In this document: positions 17,317 to 24,943 of the stretch, in pieces
Numbering within the stretch: the first letter of the stretch is position 1
How the letters are laid out: each line of letters begins with the position of its first letter
Made by a program: the position numbers and the translations under genes
Assembly (NCBI RefSeq): GCF_004343705.1
Contig: NZ_SKFH01000084.1
Location: 1-40,857 of the forward strand
DNA from: Flaviaesturariibacter aridisoli
GTDB taxonomy: Bacteria; Bacteroidota; Bacteroidia; Chitinophagales; Chitinophagaceae
Reading direction: 5' to 3'
DNA length: 40,857 nt
The notes under the pieces: model-generated
What the model saw: only the letters and a program-made list of their open reading frames with translations
The model's database searches: none
Told to the model about the DNA's origin: nothing

Positions 17317-17404
17317 GATTACTTGAGTACATGATTACATGATTTTAGAGGTGTAGGTTCCCTCATGTATTCAAGTAATCATGTACTCAAGTAATCTAGT
17401 ACTC
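17317..17404. repeat. Octamer-period inverted array directly after the rpoN stop codon
   Basis: 8-bp words in phase: GATTACTT, GAGTACAT, GATTACAT, GATTTTAG at 17317-17348, and the complementary words ATGTATTC, AAGTAATC, ATGTACTC, AAGTAATC, TAGTACTC at 17365-17404. The two arms contain a perfect 22-bp inverted match (GATTACTTGAGTACATGATT plus two bases). The array ends two bases from the rpoN stop (17406-17408). The same words occur at 10641-10749. Confidence 0.85.
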
Positions 17405-17405
17405 C

Positions 17406-18896
17406 TCAGAGCTCTTTCCGGAGGCGGGCCACCGGGATGTTGAGCTGCTCGCGGTATTTGGCTACGGTGCGGCGGGCGATATTGTATCCTTTTTCCTGCA
17501 GCAGCTCGGTGAGGCGCTCGTCGGAAAGAGGTTTTTTCTTGCTTTCCCCTTCAATGAGGTCGCTCAGGATCTTTTTCACCTCGCGGGTGGACACTTCCTC
17601 GCCCGAGTCGGTGGTGAGCGATTCGGAGAAGAAGAACTTGAGGCGGTAGGTGCCGAACTCGGTCTGCACGAACTTGGAATTGGCCACACGGCTCACCGTG
17701 GAGATGTCGAGGCCGGTGCGCTCGGCGATGTCTTTGAGGATCATCGGGCGGAGCGAGGTCTCATCGCCGGTCATGAAGAATTCCTGCTGGTGGTTCATGA
17801 TGGCGGTCATCGTGCTGAGCAGGGTATGCTGGCGCTGCTTGATGGCGTCGATGAACCATTTGGCGGAGTCGATCTTTTGCTTGATAAACAGGACGGCTTC
17901 CTTCTGGCGGCGGTCTTTTTTCTGGCCGCGGTCGTATTCCTTCAGCATGTCGCGGTAGCCTTCGGAGATGCGCAGCTCGGGGGCGTTCTTTGAGTTGAGC
18001 GTCAGTTCGAGCTTGCCGCCGTTGTTGTAGATAAAGAAGTCGGGCACCACGTAGCTCTCGGCTTTGTTGATCTCGCCCACGTTGCCCCCCGGCTTCGGGT
18101 TGAGCTTCGTGATCTGGGTCATCACGTCCTTGAGGCCTTCGTCGCTGAGGTTGAGGCCACGCTGGATCTTTTCGTAGTGCTTCTTGGTGAATTCGTCGAA
18201 GTAGCGGGTGAGGGCGGCGATGGCGATGTCCACTTCCTTGCCGTCGATCTTCTGGCGGTTCAGCTGGAGGATGAGGCATTCCTGGAGGGTGCGGGCGGCG
18301 ACGCCGGGCGGGTCGAAATTCTGGATCCGCTTGATGAGGCCTTCCACTTCTTCGTCGCTCGTCATCACGTTCTGCCGGAAGGCGAGGTCGTCCACGATGG
18401 CCGACGTCTCGCGGCGCAGGTAACCGTCTTCGTCGATGGAGCCGATGATCTGCTCGGCGATCTTATAAAGGCGTTCGTCGAGGTTGAGCATTCCGAGCTG
18501 GGCTTCGAGCTGTTCGTAGAAGGAGGTTTCCACGCGGTAGGGCAGGGTGGTCTTTTCCTCCTGGTCGCCGTAGTTCTCGTCGCGCATCTTATAGTCGGCG
18601 ATGTCGTCGTCGCCTTCCGATACGTAGTCGGAGATATCGATATTCTCGTAGGGGTCGTCGTTGCTGTCGCTGTCTTCGGTATAGTCGTCGTCGGAGTCGT
18701 TGGAGGCGAACTCGTCGGGGGTTTCATCGCCCTCGAAGCCTTCGTCGGCGAGCTCGAGCGCGGGGTTTTCTTCCAGTTCCTCCTTGATGCGATCATCCAG
18801 GATGGCCGTAGGCACCTGCAGCAGTTTCATCAATTGAATCTGCTGGGGCGACAGCTTTTGTAACAGCTTTTGTTGTAAACTCTGATTCAGGCTCAT
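17406..18896 (-). CDS. rpoN: RNA polymerase sigma-54 factor
   Basis: A 496-residue sigma-54, which directs RNA polymerase to -24/-12 promoters and needs AAA+ activators. Seen: the Gln/Leu-rich activator-interacting region I (MSLNQSLQQKLLQKLSPQQI), a strongly acidic region II (about 55-115, rich in Asp, Glu and Ser), the core-binding region, a helix-turn-helix near 385-405 (ERTGLDISTVSRVANSKFVQ), and the RpoN box ARRTVAKYRE at 474-483. The ATG at 18894-18896 is chosen because MSLNQ begins the family's conserved N-terminus; the longer frame adds an unrelated leader. The gene is single, with an octamer repeat array at its stop. No sigma-54 activator gene lies in the window. Confidence 0.96.
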   Translation of the reverse strand: MSLNQSLQQKLLQKLSPQQIQLMKLLQVPTAILDDRIKEELEENPALELADEGFEGDETPDEFASNDSDDDYTEDSDSNDDPYENIDISDYVSEGDDDIADYKMRDENYGDQEEKTTLPYRVETSFYEQLEAQLGMLNLDERLYKIAEQIIGSIDEDGYLRRETSAIVDDLAFRQNVMTSDEEVEGLIKRIQNFDPPGVAARTLQECLILQLNRQKIDGKEVDIAIAALTRYFDEFTKKHYEKIQRGLNLSDEGLKDVMTQITKLNPKPGGNVGEINKAESYVVPDFFIYNNGGKLELTLNSKNAPELRISEGYRDMLKEYDRGQKKDRRQKEAVLFIKQKIDSAKWFIDAIKQRQHTLLSTMTAIMNHQQEFFMTGDETSLRPMILKDIAERTGLDISTVSRVANSKFVQTEFGTYRLKFFFSESLTTDSGEEVSTREVKKILSDLIEGESKKKPLSDERLTELLQEKGYNIARRTVAKYREQLNIPVARLRKEL

Positions 18897-18964
18897 AATC
18901 CTCGGTTTCTGCGGGGTCTCCGCGTCAAGCATTCACGCCGTAAATTTACACCAAATCATCCGGG

Positions 18965-19228
18965 ATGACGAAGCGGTGGACCGGCTTAGGTTGTTTGTTG
19001 TTTTTTTGTCTGGACTGCGACGCGCAGCTGGGAAAGCCGCGCCCCGATTCGATTGCCCCTATATCTATAAAAACGGTGCCACCGGATTTCTATACCCGCC
19101 GGCTTTCGTTTTTCTGCCGCACCGAATGGTCGCTCCAAAAGGCGACGGGACGCCCGGTTTTCCTGCGCCTGGGCAGCAAGGAATATGTGGATTATTTGGA
19201 ACAGAAACCGGGCGCGAAGCGCCCGTGA
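18965..19228 (+). CDS. Small secreted conserved hypothetical protein
   Basis: An 87-residue protein with an N-terminal signal-like stretch (MTKRWTGLGCLLFFCLDCDA), then a region with FYTRRLSFFCRTEWSLQKAT and FLRLGSKEYVDYLEQKPG. I recall similar small proteins of unknown function, with the pattern FY-x-LSFFC-x-E followed by RLGS-x-EYV-x-LE, from other Bacteroidota; this is memory, not a search. It is divergent from rpoN. Its TGA stop is supplied by the first word of a heptamer repeat (CGTGAGG). Confidence 0.7.
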   Translation: MTKRWTGLGCLLFFCLDCDAQLGKPRPDSIAPISIKTVPPDFYTRRLSFFCRTEWSLQKATGRPVFLRLGSKEYVDYLEQKPGAKRP

Positions 19229-19342
19229 GGCTTGAGGCGCAAAGCGCGGCAAAAAGAACGGATGCCCAAGGCATCCATTCCTGATTACCGGCGTTAGCAC
19301 TCACGGCTCACGGCTCACGCCTCACGAACTTCCCACTTCCTT
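19224..19342. repeat. Composite repeat: heptamer arrays flanking a hairpin, copy A
   Basis: CGTGAGG (19224) and CTTGAGG (19231) start at the stop codon of the upstream gene. A hairpin follows at 19260-19276. Then, read on the minus strand, come GGAAGTG, GGAAGTT, CGTGAGG, CGTGAGC, CGTGAGC, CGTGAGT in 7-bp phase (about 19299-19340). The whole segment resembles copy B at 24342-24474, sharing the order GCGCGGCAAAAAGAACGGAT, hairpin, then TCACGGC heptamers. Confidence 0.8.
19250..19276 (-). terminator. Terminator hairpin at a convergent junction
   Basis: GGATGCC (19260-19266) and GGCATCC (19270-19276) form a stem with a 3-nt loop; on the minus strand the stem is followed by GTTCTTTTTG, giving a T-tract. 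It terminates the GHL10 gene transcribed from the right and may serve the small gene from the left. Confidence 0.7.
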
Positions 19343-19356
19343 TGCCGAAGGCCCAC

Positions 19357-20628
19357 TTAATTACTTGCTAGAGAGGGTCGCCCGGCCAGCCAGGGCATCG
19401 GCGGCACCTGCGCGGGTACGCGGTAATAATTCAGGCGGAGCGTATCGTTCCAGCCGTTCGGGTTGCGCTCGAAGCTTTTGGAGCTGAAGTAGAGCGAGCC
19501 CTGGATCTGCGGGTACTTCCGCAGCAACTCGATCTGCCGTGGGATCTGGTCCTGCCGCTTCCAGGCGGGATTGCTTTCGTAGTAGCGGTAGATGCCGTGG
19601 CCGATGTATACGTGGCGGCCATAGCTGTGCTTCGCCCACCAGTCTACCAATGTGGTATAGTCTGCCTTGGAGAAGCCGATCTCCCAATAGAGCTGCGGCG
19701 TCACGTAGTCGATCCAGCCTTTGCGGAGCCAGAGCAGGATGTCGGCATAGAGGTCGTCGTAATTCGTTTGACCCGCCTGCGTGGCCGAACCTTCGGGGTC
19801 GGTGCTCTTGTTGCGCCACACGCCGAAGGGCGAGATGCCGAACTTCACCCAGGGCTTTGCTTCCTTGATGGCGCGGCCGATCTTGTTGATGATGGAGTCG
19901 GTATTGCTGCGGCGCCAGGCACCTTTTTCGAGGCCGTTGCCATATTTGCGGAAGGAGGCGCTGTCCGGGAATTCCTTACCGGCGATGCGGTAGGGATAAA
20001 AGTAGTCGTCCATGTGAATGGCGTCCACGTCGTAACGGCTCACGATGTCGGTCACCACGTCCACCACCCACTGTTGCGCTTCGGGGTTGCCGGGGTCGAA
20101 GTAGCGGGTGCCGCCATAGTCGAGAAACCATTCAGGGTGTTGCTTCGTGATATGGCCGGGGGCGATGGAGGATTTGGCGATGCTGAAGGTGGCGCGGTAC
20201 GGGTTGAGCCAGGCGTGGTATTCCATGCCGCGCTTGTGGGCTTCTTCGACGCCGAAGGCCACGGGGTCCCAGAGGGGCAGCGGCGCGCGGCCTTGCTGGC
20301 CGGTAAGCCACTGGCTCCAGGGCTCGTAGGGCGAGGGGTAAAAGGCGTCGGCGGCGGGGCGCACCTGCACCACCATGGCGTTCATGCCGTTGGCCTTGTG
20401 CAGGTCCAGCTGGCGGCGGAAGTCGATCTGCTGTGAGTCGACGTTGTATTGCCCGCGTGCGGGCCAGTCGATATTGTCTACGGAAGCCATCCATACGCCG
20501 CGGAATTCATAGCGGGGCGCGCCGGAGGGCAGGCTGTCGCGGGAGGCCATCTTGCTGCTGTCCGCCACCTGGGCGAACGAGCAAACGGAAGCGAGTAAAA
20601 GCGACAGGAAGAAGGTGGCTTTTTTCAT
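19357..20628 (-). CDS. GHL10 (DUF187) family glycoside hydrolase, DigH-like
   Basis: A 423-residue exported protein with signal peptide MKKATFFLSLLLASVCSFAQ. Family knowledge: GHL10 proteins have a TIM-barrel fold; E. coli DigH (YddW) cleaves peptidoglycan strands stripped of stem peptides. Seen: EFRGVWMASVDNIDWP at about 41-56, VQVRPAADAFYPSPYEPWS at about 88-105, HAWLNPYRA at about 138-146, MDDYFYPY with Asp207 and Asp208, KFGISPFGVWRN, and DYVTPQLYWEIGF. Length is typical of the family. It is single, with MarR 88 bp upstream on the same strand, and is inferred to act on the periplasmic cell wall. Confidence 0.88.
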   Translation of the reverse strand: MKKATFFLSLLLASVCSFAQVADSSKMASRDSLPSGAPRYEFRGVWMASVDNIDWPARGQYNVDSQQIDFRRQLDLHKANGMNAMVVQVRPAADAFYPSPYEPWSQWLTGQQGRAPLPLWDPVAFGVEEAHKRGMEYHAWLNPYRATFSIAKSSIAPGHITKQHPEWFLDYGGTRYFDPGNPEAQQWVVDVVTDIVSRYDVDAIHMDDYFYPYRIAGKEFPDSASFRKYGNGLEKGAWRRSNTDSIINKIGRAIKEAKPWVKFGISPFGVWRNKSTDPEGSATQAGQTNYDDLYADILLWLRKGWIDYVTPQLYWEIGFSKADYTTLVDWWAKHSYGRHVYIGHGIYRYYESNPAWKRQDQIPRQIELLRKYPQIQGSLYFSSKSFERNPNGWNDTLRLNYYRVPAQVPPMPWLAGRPSLASN

Positions 20629-20716
20629 ACGATAACGGGTGGGGGTTCTTAAGACTGGCGGAATCCGCTCAAGATTACTAATAAACGAATTAAGGGGTGC
20701 ATCATTTAACGCGGCT

Positions 20717-21163
20717 TTAGCCGCGGATCTTATCCAGCAGGGTGCTGAGCTGGGCGGCTTCGTTCTCGCTAAGGCTTTTCATGATCGCCTGGATATGGTC
20801 ATCGCCCTTGTCGAGGCGCGCGAGCAGGGCGAGGCCCTTGTCGGATATGGTCACGTCCACGAGGCGCTTGTCTTTGGCGCAGGTCACCTTTTGCACCAGC
20901 TCCTTGGCCACGAGGCGGTCCACGATGCGCGAGGTGTCGCTCATTTTATCGAGCATCCGGGCGCGGATCTGCAGCGTCGACAGCGGCGCCGCCGCGCCGC
21001 GCAGGATGCGGAGGATGTTGTATTGCTGGTGTGTGATGTCTTCGCAGGCGAGAAAGGTTTTGATTTGCTCCATCACCCAGCCGTAGGTATACAGCAGGTT
21101 GATCATCGCTTTCTGCTTGGCGCTGACAAACTTTGTCTGGCGGATATCTTGTTCTAGACCCAT
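20717..21163 (-). CDS. MarR family transcriptional regulator
   Basis: A 148-residue winged-helix regulator. Seen: an N-terminal dimerisation helix, ITHQQYNILRILRGA at about 43-57, recognition region about 62-90 (STLQIRARMLDKMSDTSRIV), the wing DKRLVDVTISDKG at 98-110, and a C-terminal helix returning to the dimer interface. MarR proteins are dimeric repressors released by small ligands or oxidation; one Cys (Cys95) lies just before the wing. Its target is unknown. The GHL10 gene 88 bp downstream could be co-transcribed. A near-consensus -7 box precedes the start. Confidence 0.92.
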   Translation of the reverse strand: MGLEQDIRQTKFVSAKQKAMINLLYTYGWVMEQIKTFLACEDITHQQYNILRILRGAAAPLSTLQIRARMLDKMSDTSRIVDRLVAKELVQKVTCAKDKRLVDVTISDKGLALLARLDKGDDHIQAIMKSLSENEAAQLSTLLDKIRG

Positions 21164-21173
21164 ATAGCGGAAA

Positions 21174-21181
21174 TAAAGGTA
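21174..21181 (-). promoter_or_regulatory. Near-consensus -7 box before marR
   Basis: TACCTTTA on the minus strand, 10 nt before the ATG at 21163. It differs from TAnnTTTG only at the last base. Confidence 0.45.
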
Positions 21182-21198
21182 GGGAGCGGCCAGACAGC

Positions 21199-21261
21199 GA
21201 AGTCTTAAAGTGGGAGGTCGGAAGTTGGAAATTCGTGAGCCGCCGGGCGTGAAGCCTGAGC
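21199..21261. repeat. Heptamer array switching word type
   Basis: Nine in-phase 7-bp words from 21199: GAAGTCT, TAAAGTG, GGAGGTC, GGAAGTT, GGAAATT, CGTGAGC, CGCCGGG, CGTGAAG, CCTGAGC. The array passes from a GGAAGT-type to a CGTGAG-type word without losing phase, as on the minus strand at 19299-19340. Confidence 0.65.
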
Positions 21262-21321
21262 GCTGGCGCCGGTATCGAAAGGCTTAAGGCGTGGAGCACC
21301 CGTTTTCTGCCGCGCTTGCGG

Positions 21322-21363
21322 TTCACGGCTCACGCTTCACGCCTCACGTTTCACGTTTCCCAC
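21322..21363. repeat. Heptamer array containing the radical SAM stop codon
   Basis: Six in-phase words on the plus strand: TTCACGG, CTCACGC, TTCACGC, CTCACGT, TTCACGT, TTCCCAC. Read on the minus strand, the TGA stop of the radical SAM gene (21351-21353) lies inside one word, so the repeat and the coding end overlap. Confidence 0.75.
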
Positions 21364-22379
21364 ACCTTGACGCCCTCGGAGCAGTTGGCGCAGATATCGA
21401 TATTCTTACGGCTCTGCAGTACTTCGGTGCGGAAGCGCTGGTACTCGCCGCTGCGCCAGATGTCGGCAAAGGGGCGCTGGCGCAGGTGACCGAGGCGGTG
21501 CTGCGCATCCTTGTCGAAGCAGCAAGGCACCACGGCGCCGTCCCAGGTGATGACGGGATCGTGCCAGAGGCGCCAGCAGTGGTTGGCGTTGTTGCCCTTG
21601 AATTCCATCCGGCCCTCCGTATTTCTACGGTAGCGGCTGTATTTGCCATTTTGCGGAATGAGCCCGTTGGGATCGTTTTCGTAGTCGTATACCTGCGCGG
21701 TCTTGAACCACACATCATCCACCCCGATCTCTTTCGCCAGCTGCCGGACGTCTTCCACCTGGTGCTCGTTGTGGCGCACTACCAGGAACTGGAACACCAC
21801 GAAGGGCGTTTTGCTTTTGAGCTCCCGCTTCCACTTCACGACGTTGCGCGCGCCCTCGAGCACTTTGTCGAGGCGGCCGCCCACGCGGTATTGCTCGTAG
21901 GTTTCCTGCGTGGTGCCGTCGATGGAGATGATGAGGCGGTCGAGGCCGCTCTCCACGGTGCGGCGGGCTACGTCGTCTTTGAGGTAATGCGCATTCGTGG
22001 AGGTGGCGGTGTAGATCTTTTTTTGCGTGGCGTAGCGCACCATCTCCAGGAAACCGGGGTTGAGAAAGGGTTCGCCCTGGAAATAAAACACGAGGTAGCT
22101 CAGGTCGGGGGCGAGGCTGTCGATGGTGTCGCGGAAGAAGTCTTTCTGCAGCATCCCCGTGGGCCGTGTAAAGGCGCGGAGGCCCGAGGGGCATTCGGGG
22201 CAGCGCAGGTTACAGCTGGTGGTGGGCTCGAAAGAAATGGAGATGGGCATGCCCCAATGAACGGCCTTGCCGGTCCAGCGGCTCAGGTAGTACGAGCTCC
22301 ACACCTTCGTCATGTTCCACACACGGCGCGGCGTCAGCTTCGACAGGAAGTTCAGGCTATCGGTCCAGTTGAAGGGCAT
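21351..22379 (-). CDS. Radical SAM protein with SPASM domain
   Basis: A 342-residue radical SAM enzyme. Seen: the 4Fe-4S motif CNLRCPEC with Cys56, Cys60 and Cys63; a glycine-rich YFQGEPFLN segment; and a C-terminal SPASM region with Cys in HCWRLWHDP, VVPCCFD and CANC that should bind auxiliary clusters. SPASM enzymes modify peptides, proteins or cofactors; no precursor peptide or partner is adjacent, so the substrate is unknown. A TACCTTTG box lies 5 nt before the ATG, which supports this start. The stop codon is inside a heptamer array. Confidence 0.9.
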   Translation of the reverse strand: MPFNWTDSLNFLSKLTPRRVWNMTKVWSSYYLSRWTGKAVHWGMPISISFEPTTSCNLRCPECPSGLRAFTRPTGMLQKDFFRDTIDSLAPDLSYLVFYFQGEPFLNPGFLEMVRYATQKKIYTATSTNAHYLKDDVARRTVESGLDRLIISIDGTTQETYEQYRVGGRLDKVLEGARNVVKWKRELKSKTPFVVFQFLVVRHNEHQVEDVRQLAKEIGVDDVWFKTAQVYDYENDPNGLIPQNGKYSRYRRNTEGRMEFKGNNANHCWRLWHDPVITWDGAVVPCCFDKDAQHRLGHLRQRPFADIWRSGEYQRFRTEVLQSRKNIDICANCSEGVKVWET

Positions 22380-22384
22380 TCGCG

Positions 22385-22392
22385 CAAAGGTA
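22385..22392 (-). promoter_or_regulatory. TACCTTTG -7 box before the radical SAM gene
   Basis: A perfect TAnnTTTG match on the minus strand, 5 nt before the ATG at 22379, predicting a leaderless transcript. The rest of the 22380-22571 gap has no other recognisable signal. Confidence 0.6.
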
Positions 22393-22571
22393 GGCGGCGC
22401 GCCGCAAGCGGCGGAGAGAGAAACGACGCAGATCTTTTATGATTTTTAGGATGAACGCAGGTTTTCGTTCGTGTGCGTCGGTAACATCCCGACAACGGAT
22501 ATCCGGCTGCGCCTGCCGCCTGCCGTACCAGCATTGTTTCTCTGGGTTCCGCGCCTTGCCGGTTGCCGCCT

Positions 22572-23243
22572 TCAGTTGGACGGCCGCTCCACGCGGGTCT
22601 TGCGCAGGAACGTGCCGCCATAGACCATCTGGTAGCTGTTTTTGTACTTTTCATAACGCTCATTTGCCTGCTCGTGGTTGCGCACGGTTTGCAACAGCAC
22701 CCGCTGGGTGAAATAGGCGCTGCCGGCGCGGCGCCCCAAGCTTGGATCCACGGAGTACCAGGCAAAATCGGAGGTTTTATACGCATCGAGGTTGCTGTTG
22801 GCCATGGGCCGGAAATCGACCAGTAAGGTAAAGTGCGTGGAGTCTTTGAAGGCGTTGAAGTCGGCTTCCGAAAGTGTCACCGCGGGTTTCGGAGGCTCGG
22901 GACGCACAAACTGGAGTCGCTGGGACAGTTGCTGCGTACGATTCATGCGGCGAAACAGGGACAGCAGTTCGTCCTGCTCGGCCGCGGTGATGAGGCCGGC
23001 ATACGAATAAAAGGGCGCATCCGGTGCTAACCGGTGCTTCACCGCCAGCTCCTCGTATCGGGCCATTTCCGCAGCCGAAAGGCCTTCGGCCGTGGCGGGC
23101 GGGAAGTTGCGGGCGCGCACGGAATCGATTTGGGCCTGAACCTGGGTGCGCGTCATACCGGGCCCGGTGGACAGTGTAGCCTGTTGCGCGCCGGCAGTAA
23201 GGGAGAACAGGAGGGGAATCGAGGCGATGAGGAGCCTTTTCAT
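22572..23243 (-). CDS. Exported protein of unknown function
   Basis: A 223-residue protein with a clear signal peptide (MKRLLIASIPLLFSLTAGAQ). The mature part is mostly charged and helical, without Cys, membrane segments or a motif I recognise; AEMARYEELAVKHRLAPDAP and LLVDFRPMANSNLDAYKTSD are typical stretches. It is divergent from the GH25 gene, sharing a 77-bp intergenic region. Codon use matches the neighbours, so it looks native. No function assigned. Confidence 0.75.
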   Translation of the reverse strand: MKRLLIASIPLLFSLTAGAQQATLSTGPGMTRTQVQAQIDSVRARNFPPATAEGLSAAEMARYEELAVKHRLAPDAPFYSYAGLITAAEQDELLSLFRRMNRTQQLSQRLQFVRPEPPKPAVTLSEADFNAFKDSTHFTLLVDFRPMANSNLDAYKTSDFAWYSVDPSLGRRAGSAYFTQRVLLQTVRNHEQANERYEKYKNSYQMVYGGTFLRKTRVERPSN

Positions 23244-23287
23244 GACGGTGATTTAGGAACCGTAAGGTACTTCAATTCCCCTGTTCC

Positions 23288-23315
23288 TTGTTCTGCGGTT
23301 CCTTCCCTAGTTTCG
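23288..23315 (+). promoter_or_regulatory. Candidate promoter of the GH25 gene
   Basis: TTG (23288-23290), 17 bp, then TAGTTTCG (23308-23315), one mismatch from TAnnTTTG, ending 5 nt before the ATG at 23321. Confidence 0.45.
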
Positions 23316-23320
23316 CAGCC

Positions 23321-24106
23321 ATGGCCCGCTCCCGCCGCACGAAGCAAACCCGCAAATACGTCCAGCGCTTTATCGTGCTGGCGCTGCTGCTTGTGCTGGC
23401 CTGCCTCGGCTGGCTGACCTGGCTGTGGTGGCAGGAGCGCGACGAAACCGGCATGGTGCGCTACCCCGAGTTCGGCATTTCGATGCCCACGCAGTACGCC
23501 ATCCACGGTATCGATGTCAGCCGCTACCAGGAAGGCATCGGCTGGAGTTCGGTCAGCGCGATGGACATCGACGGCATCCGCATCGGATTTGCCTTCATCA
23601 AGGCCACCGAGGGCGTGTCGAGTGCCGACCCGCAGTTTCGCCGAAACTGGAAGGGGAGCAAAAAGGCGGGGATCGTGCGGGGTGCCTACCATTTTTTCAG
23701 TCCGGGCAAGAGCGGGCGCCTGCAGGCCGAGCACTTCATCCGCACCGTTCCCCTCGAGCAGGGCGACCTGCCGCCGGTGGTGGACATCGAAGGGGCGGCC
23801 AATGTAAAGCCCGACTTGCTGCGCCGCGAGCTGAAGGCCTGGCTCGACATCACCGAACGGTACTACGGCGTACGCCCTATTTTGTATACGTACCTCAATT
23901 TTTACGAGCGCTACCTGCAGGGGCATTTCGACGACTACCCGCTGTGGGTGGCGCACTACCTGCAGCCCGAGGGGCCGCGGATCACGCGCACCTGGGCCTT
24001 CTGGCAACACTCCGAGCAGGGCCACGTGAACGGCATCCGCGCACGCGTGGATTTCAACGTTTTCAGCGGCGACTCCACTGCTTTTCGCGCGCTCTTAGTA
24101 CCTTGA
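23321..24106 (+). CDS. Membrane-anchored GH25 lysozyme
   Basis: A 261-residue muramidase of glycoside hydrolase family 25, which cleaves the MurNAc-GlcNAc bond of peptidoglycan. Seen: basic N-terminus, one membrane anchor at about 16-37, then the family motifs HGIDVSRYQ (Asp65), FAFIKATEG (Glu97), GAYHFF, PPVVDIEG (Asp155 and catalytic Glu157), ILYTYLNFYERYL and WVAHYLQPEG. The start at 23321 is chosen because the longer frame adds only low-complexity residues and a -7-like box precedes it. The next gene begins 3 nt after the stop, so the two form an operon. The enzyme is inferred to face the periplasm. Confidence 0.92.
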   Translation: MARSRRTKQTRKYVQRFIVLALLLVLACLGWLTWLWWQERDETGMVRYPEFGISMPTQYAIHGIDVSRYQEGIGWSSVSAMDIDGIRIGFAFIKATEGVSSADPQFRRNWKGSKKAGIVRGAYHFFSPGKSGRLQAEHFIRTVPLEQGDLPPVVDIEGAANVKPDLLRRELKAWLDITERYYGVRPILYTYLNFYERYLQGHFDDYPLWVAHYLQPEGPRITRTWAFWQHSEQGHVNGIRARVDFNVFSGDSTAFRALLVP

Positions 24107-24109
24107 CGC

Positions 24110-24346
24110 ATGGATGAATACGACCGGAGCTTTGACCCCGAGATGCGGCGCTACCTGAAAAAAGTGCTCCGGACCCTGTTCCTGGGTCTTTTCTGGATGC
24201 TGTTCATGGCGCTCTTTGGCCTCTACCTCGGCTGGGGCATCGTGTACCGAGGCCGCGTCGACGGCTTCAATATTTTCTTCTACTGCTTTTTCGCCCTTTC
24301 CCTGACGGGGTTGATCTGGTATTACCGGCGCCTCTGGAAATCGTGA
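24110..24346 (+). CDS. Small membrane protein co-transcribed with the lysozyme
   Basis: A 78-residue protein: a charged N-terminus with many Arg/Lys, then two hydrophobic segments (about 23-46 and 55-70) ending in basic YYRRLWKS. No family recognised. It begins 3 nt after the GH25 stop, so it is probably translated from the same mRNA and may be involved with the envelope enzyme; that is inference from position only. Its TGA stop forms part of the first CGTGAGC heptamer of the following repeat. Confidence 0.75.
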   Translation: MDEYDRSFDPEMRRYLKKVLRTLFLGLFWMLFMALFGLYLGWGIVYRGRVDGFNIFFYCFFALSLTGLIWYYRRLWKS

Positions 24347-24474
24347 GCCGTCAGCCGTGAGCCGTGAGCAACGCGATGCGCGGCAAAAAGAACGGATGCC
24401 GTTGGCATCCGTTCTTCGTTATAGGCGTCAGCGCTCACGGCTCACGGCTGACGCCTCACGCTTCACGCTTCACG
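24342..24474. repeat. Composite repeat: heptamer arrays flanking a hairpin, copy B
   Basis: CGTGAGC, CGTCAGC, CGTGAGC, CGTGAGC run from 24342 in 7-bp phase, the first word carrying the stop codon of the upstream gene. The segment GCGCGGCAAAAAGAACGGAT and a perfect 11-bp hairpin follow. Then GCTCACG, GCTCACG, GCTGACG, CCTCACG, CTTCACG, CTTCACG run to 24474, the last containing the stop codon (24470-24472) of the convergent gene. Both neighbouring stops thus come from the repeat. Confidence 0.85.
24384..24420. terminator. Bidirectional terminator between convergent genes
   Basis: GAACGGATGCC (24390-24400), loop GTT, GGCATCCGTTC (24404-24414): a perfect 11-bp stem. On the minus strand it is followed by TTTTTG, on the plus strand by TTCGTT. 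It terminates the NTF2-like gene and probably the lysozyme operon. Confidence 0.85.
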
Positions 24475-24892
24475 ACGTGTGGTCCGACACGATCACCCAG
24501 CGGCCTTTCACCTTGCGGAACAGCAGGTCGTAGTGGCCGCCCACATCGCCTTTGCTGCGGGCGAGGTGCCACTTGCCCACCACGAAATAATAGTCCTTGG
24601 CGAGCCGCTTCAGCAGCAGCAGCTCGAACGAGAGCTTTCCCATGGTGGCGGTGTCGGGATAGCCCTTAAGGTAGTTGGCCAGCGTCTTGTCCCAGCCGTA
24701 GGTGAGGCCTTTGGAGCCGATGAACAGGAGGGAGTCGCTTTTCCAGTAGCCTTCCATGAAGGCGGGGATGTCGCCCCGGTTCCAGGCGGCCACCTGCCGG
24801 TCGAGCACGGCGCGCACGGCGGCTTCGTCGCGGCTTTGGGCGGCGGCAGACAACGTCAGGAACAGGCAGAGGGCGAGCAGGATCCGTTTCAT
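24470..24892 (-). CDS. Exported NTF2-like / DUF4440 family protein
   Basis: A 140-residue protein with signal peptide (MKRILLALCLFLTLSAAAQS) followed by a single NTF2-like cone fold: VRAVLDRQVAAWNRGDIPAF near the start and HYDLLFRKVKGRWVIVSDHT at the end are typical of the SnoaL/DUF4440 group. These domains bind or act on small molecules, or only stabilise partners; no catalytic residue set can be assigned. It is convergent with the lysozyme operon. Its TGA stop falls inside the CTTCACG heptamer array. Confidence 0.85.
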   Translation of the reverse strand: MKRILLALCLFLTLSAAAQSRDEAAVRAVLDRQVAAWNRGDIPAFMEGYWKSDSLLFIGSKGLTYGWDKTLANYLKGYPDTATMGKLSFELLLLKRLAKDYYFVVGKWHLARSKGDVGGHYDLLFRKVKGRWVIVSDHTS

Positions 24893-24905
24893 GGGCGGAA
24901 GATAC

Positions 24906-24937
24906 CGAAAAGGCCCCGACGGTTATCGTCGGGGCCT
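24906..24937 (-). terminator. Intrinsic terminator
   Basis: AGGCCCCGACG (24911-24921) and CGTCGGGGCCT (24927-24937) form a perfect 11-bp stem with loop GTTAT. On the minus strand it ends in TTTT, directly downstream of the small membrane protein stop at 24944. Confidence 0.85.
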
Positions 24938-24943
24938 GAGGCT

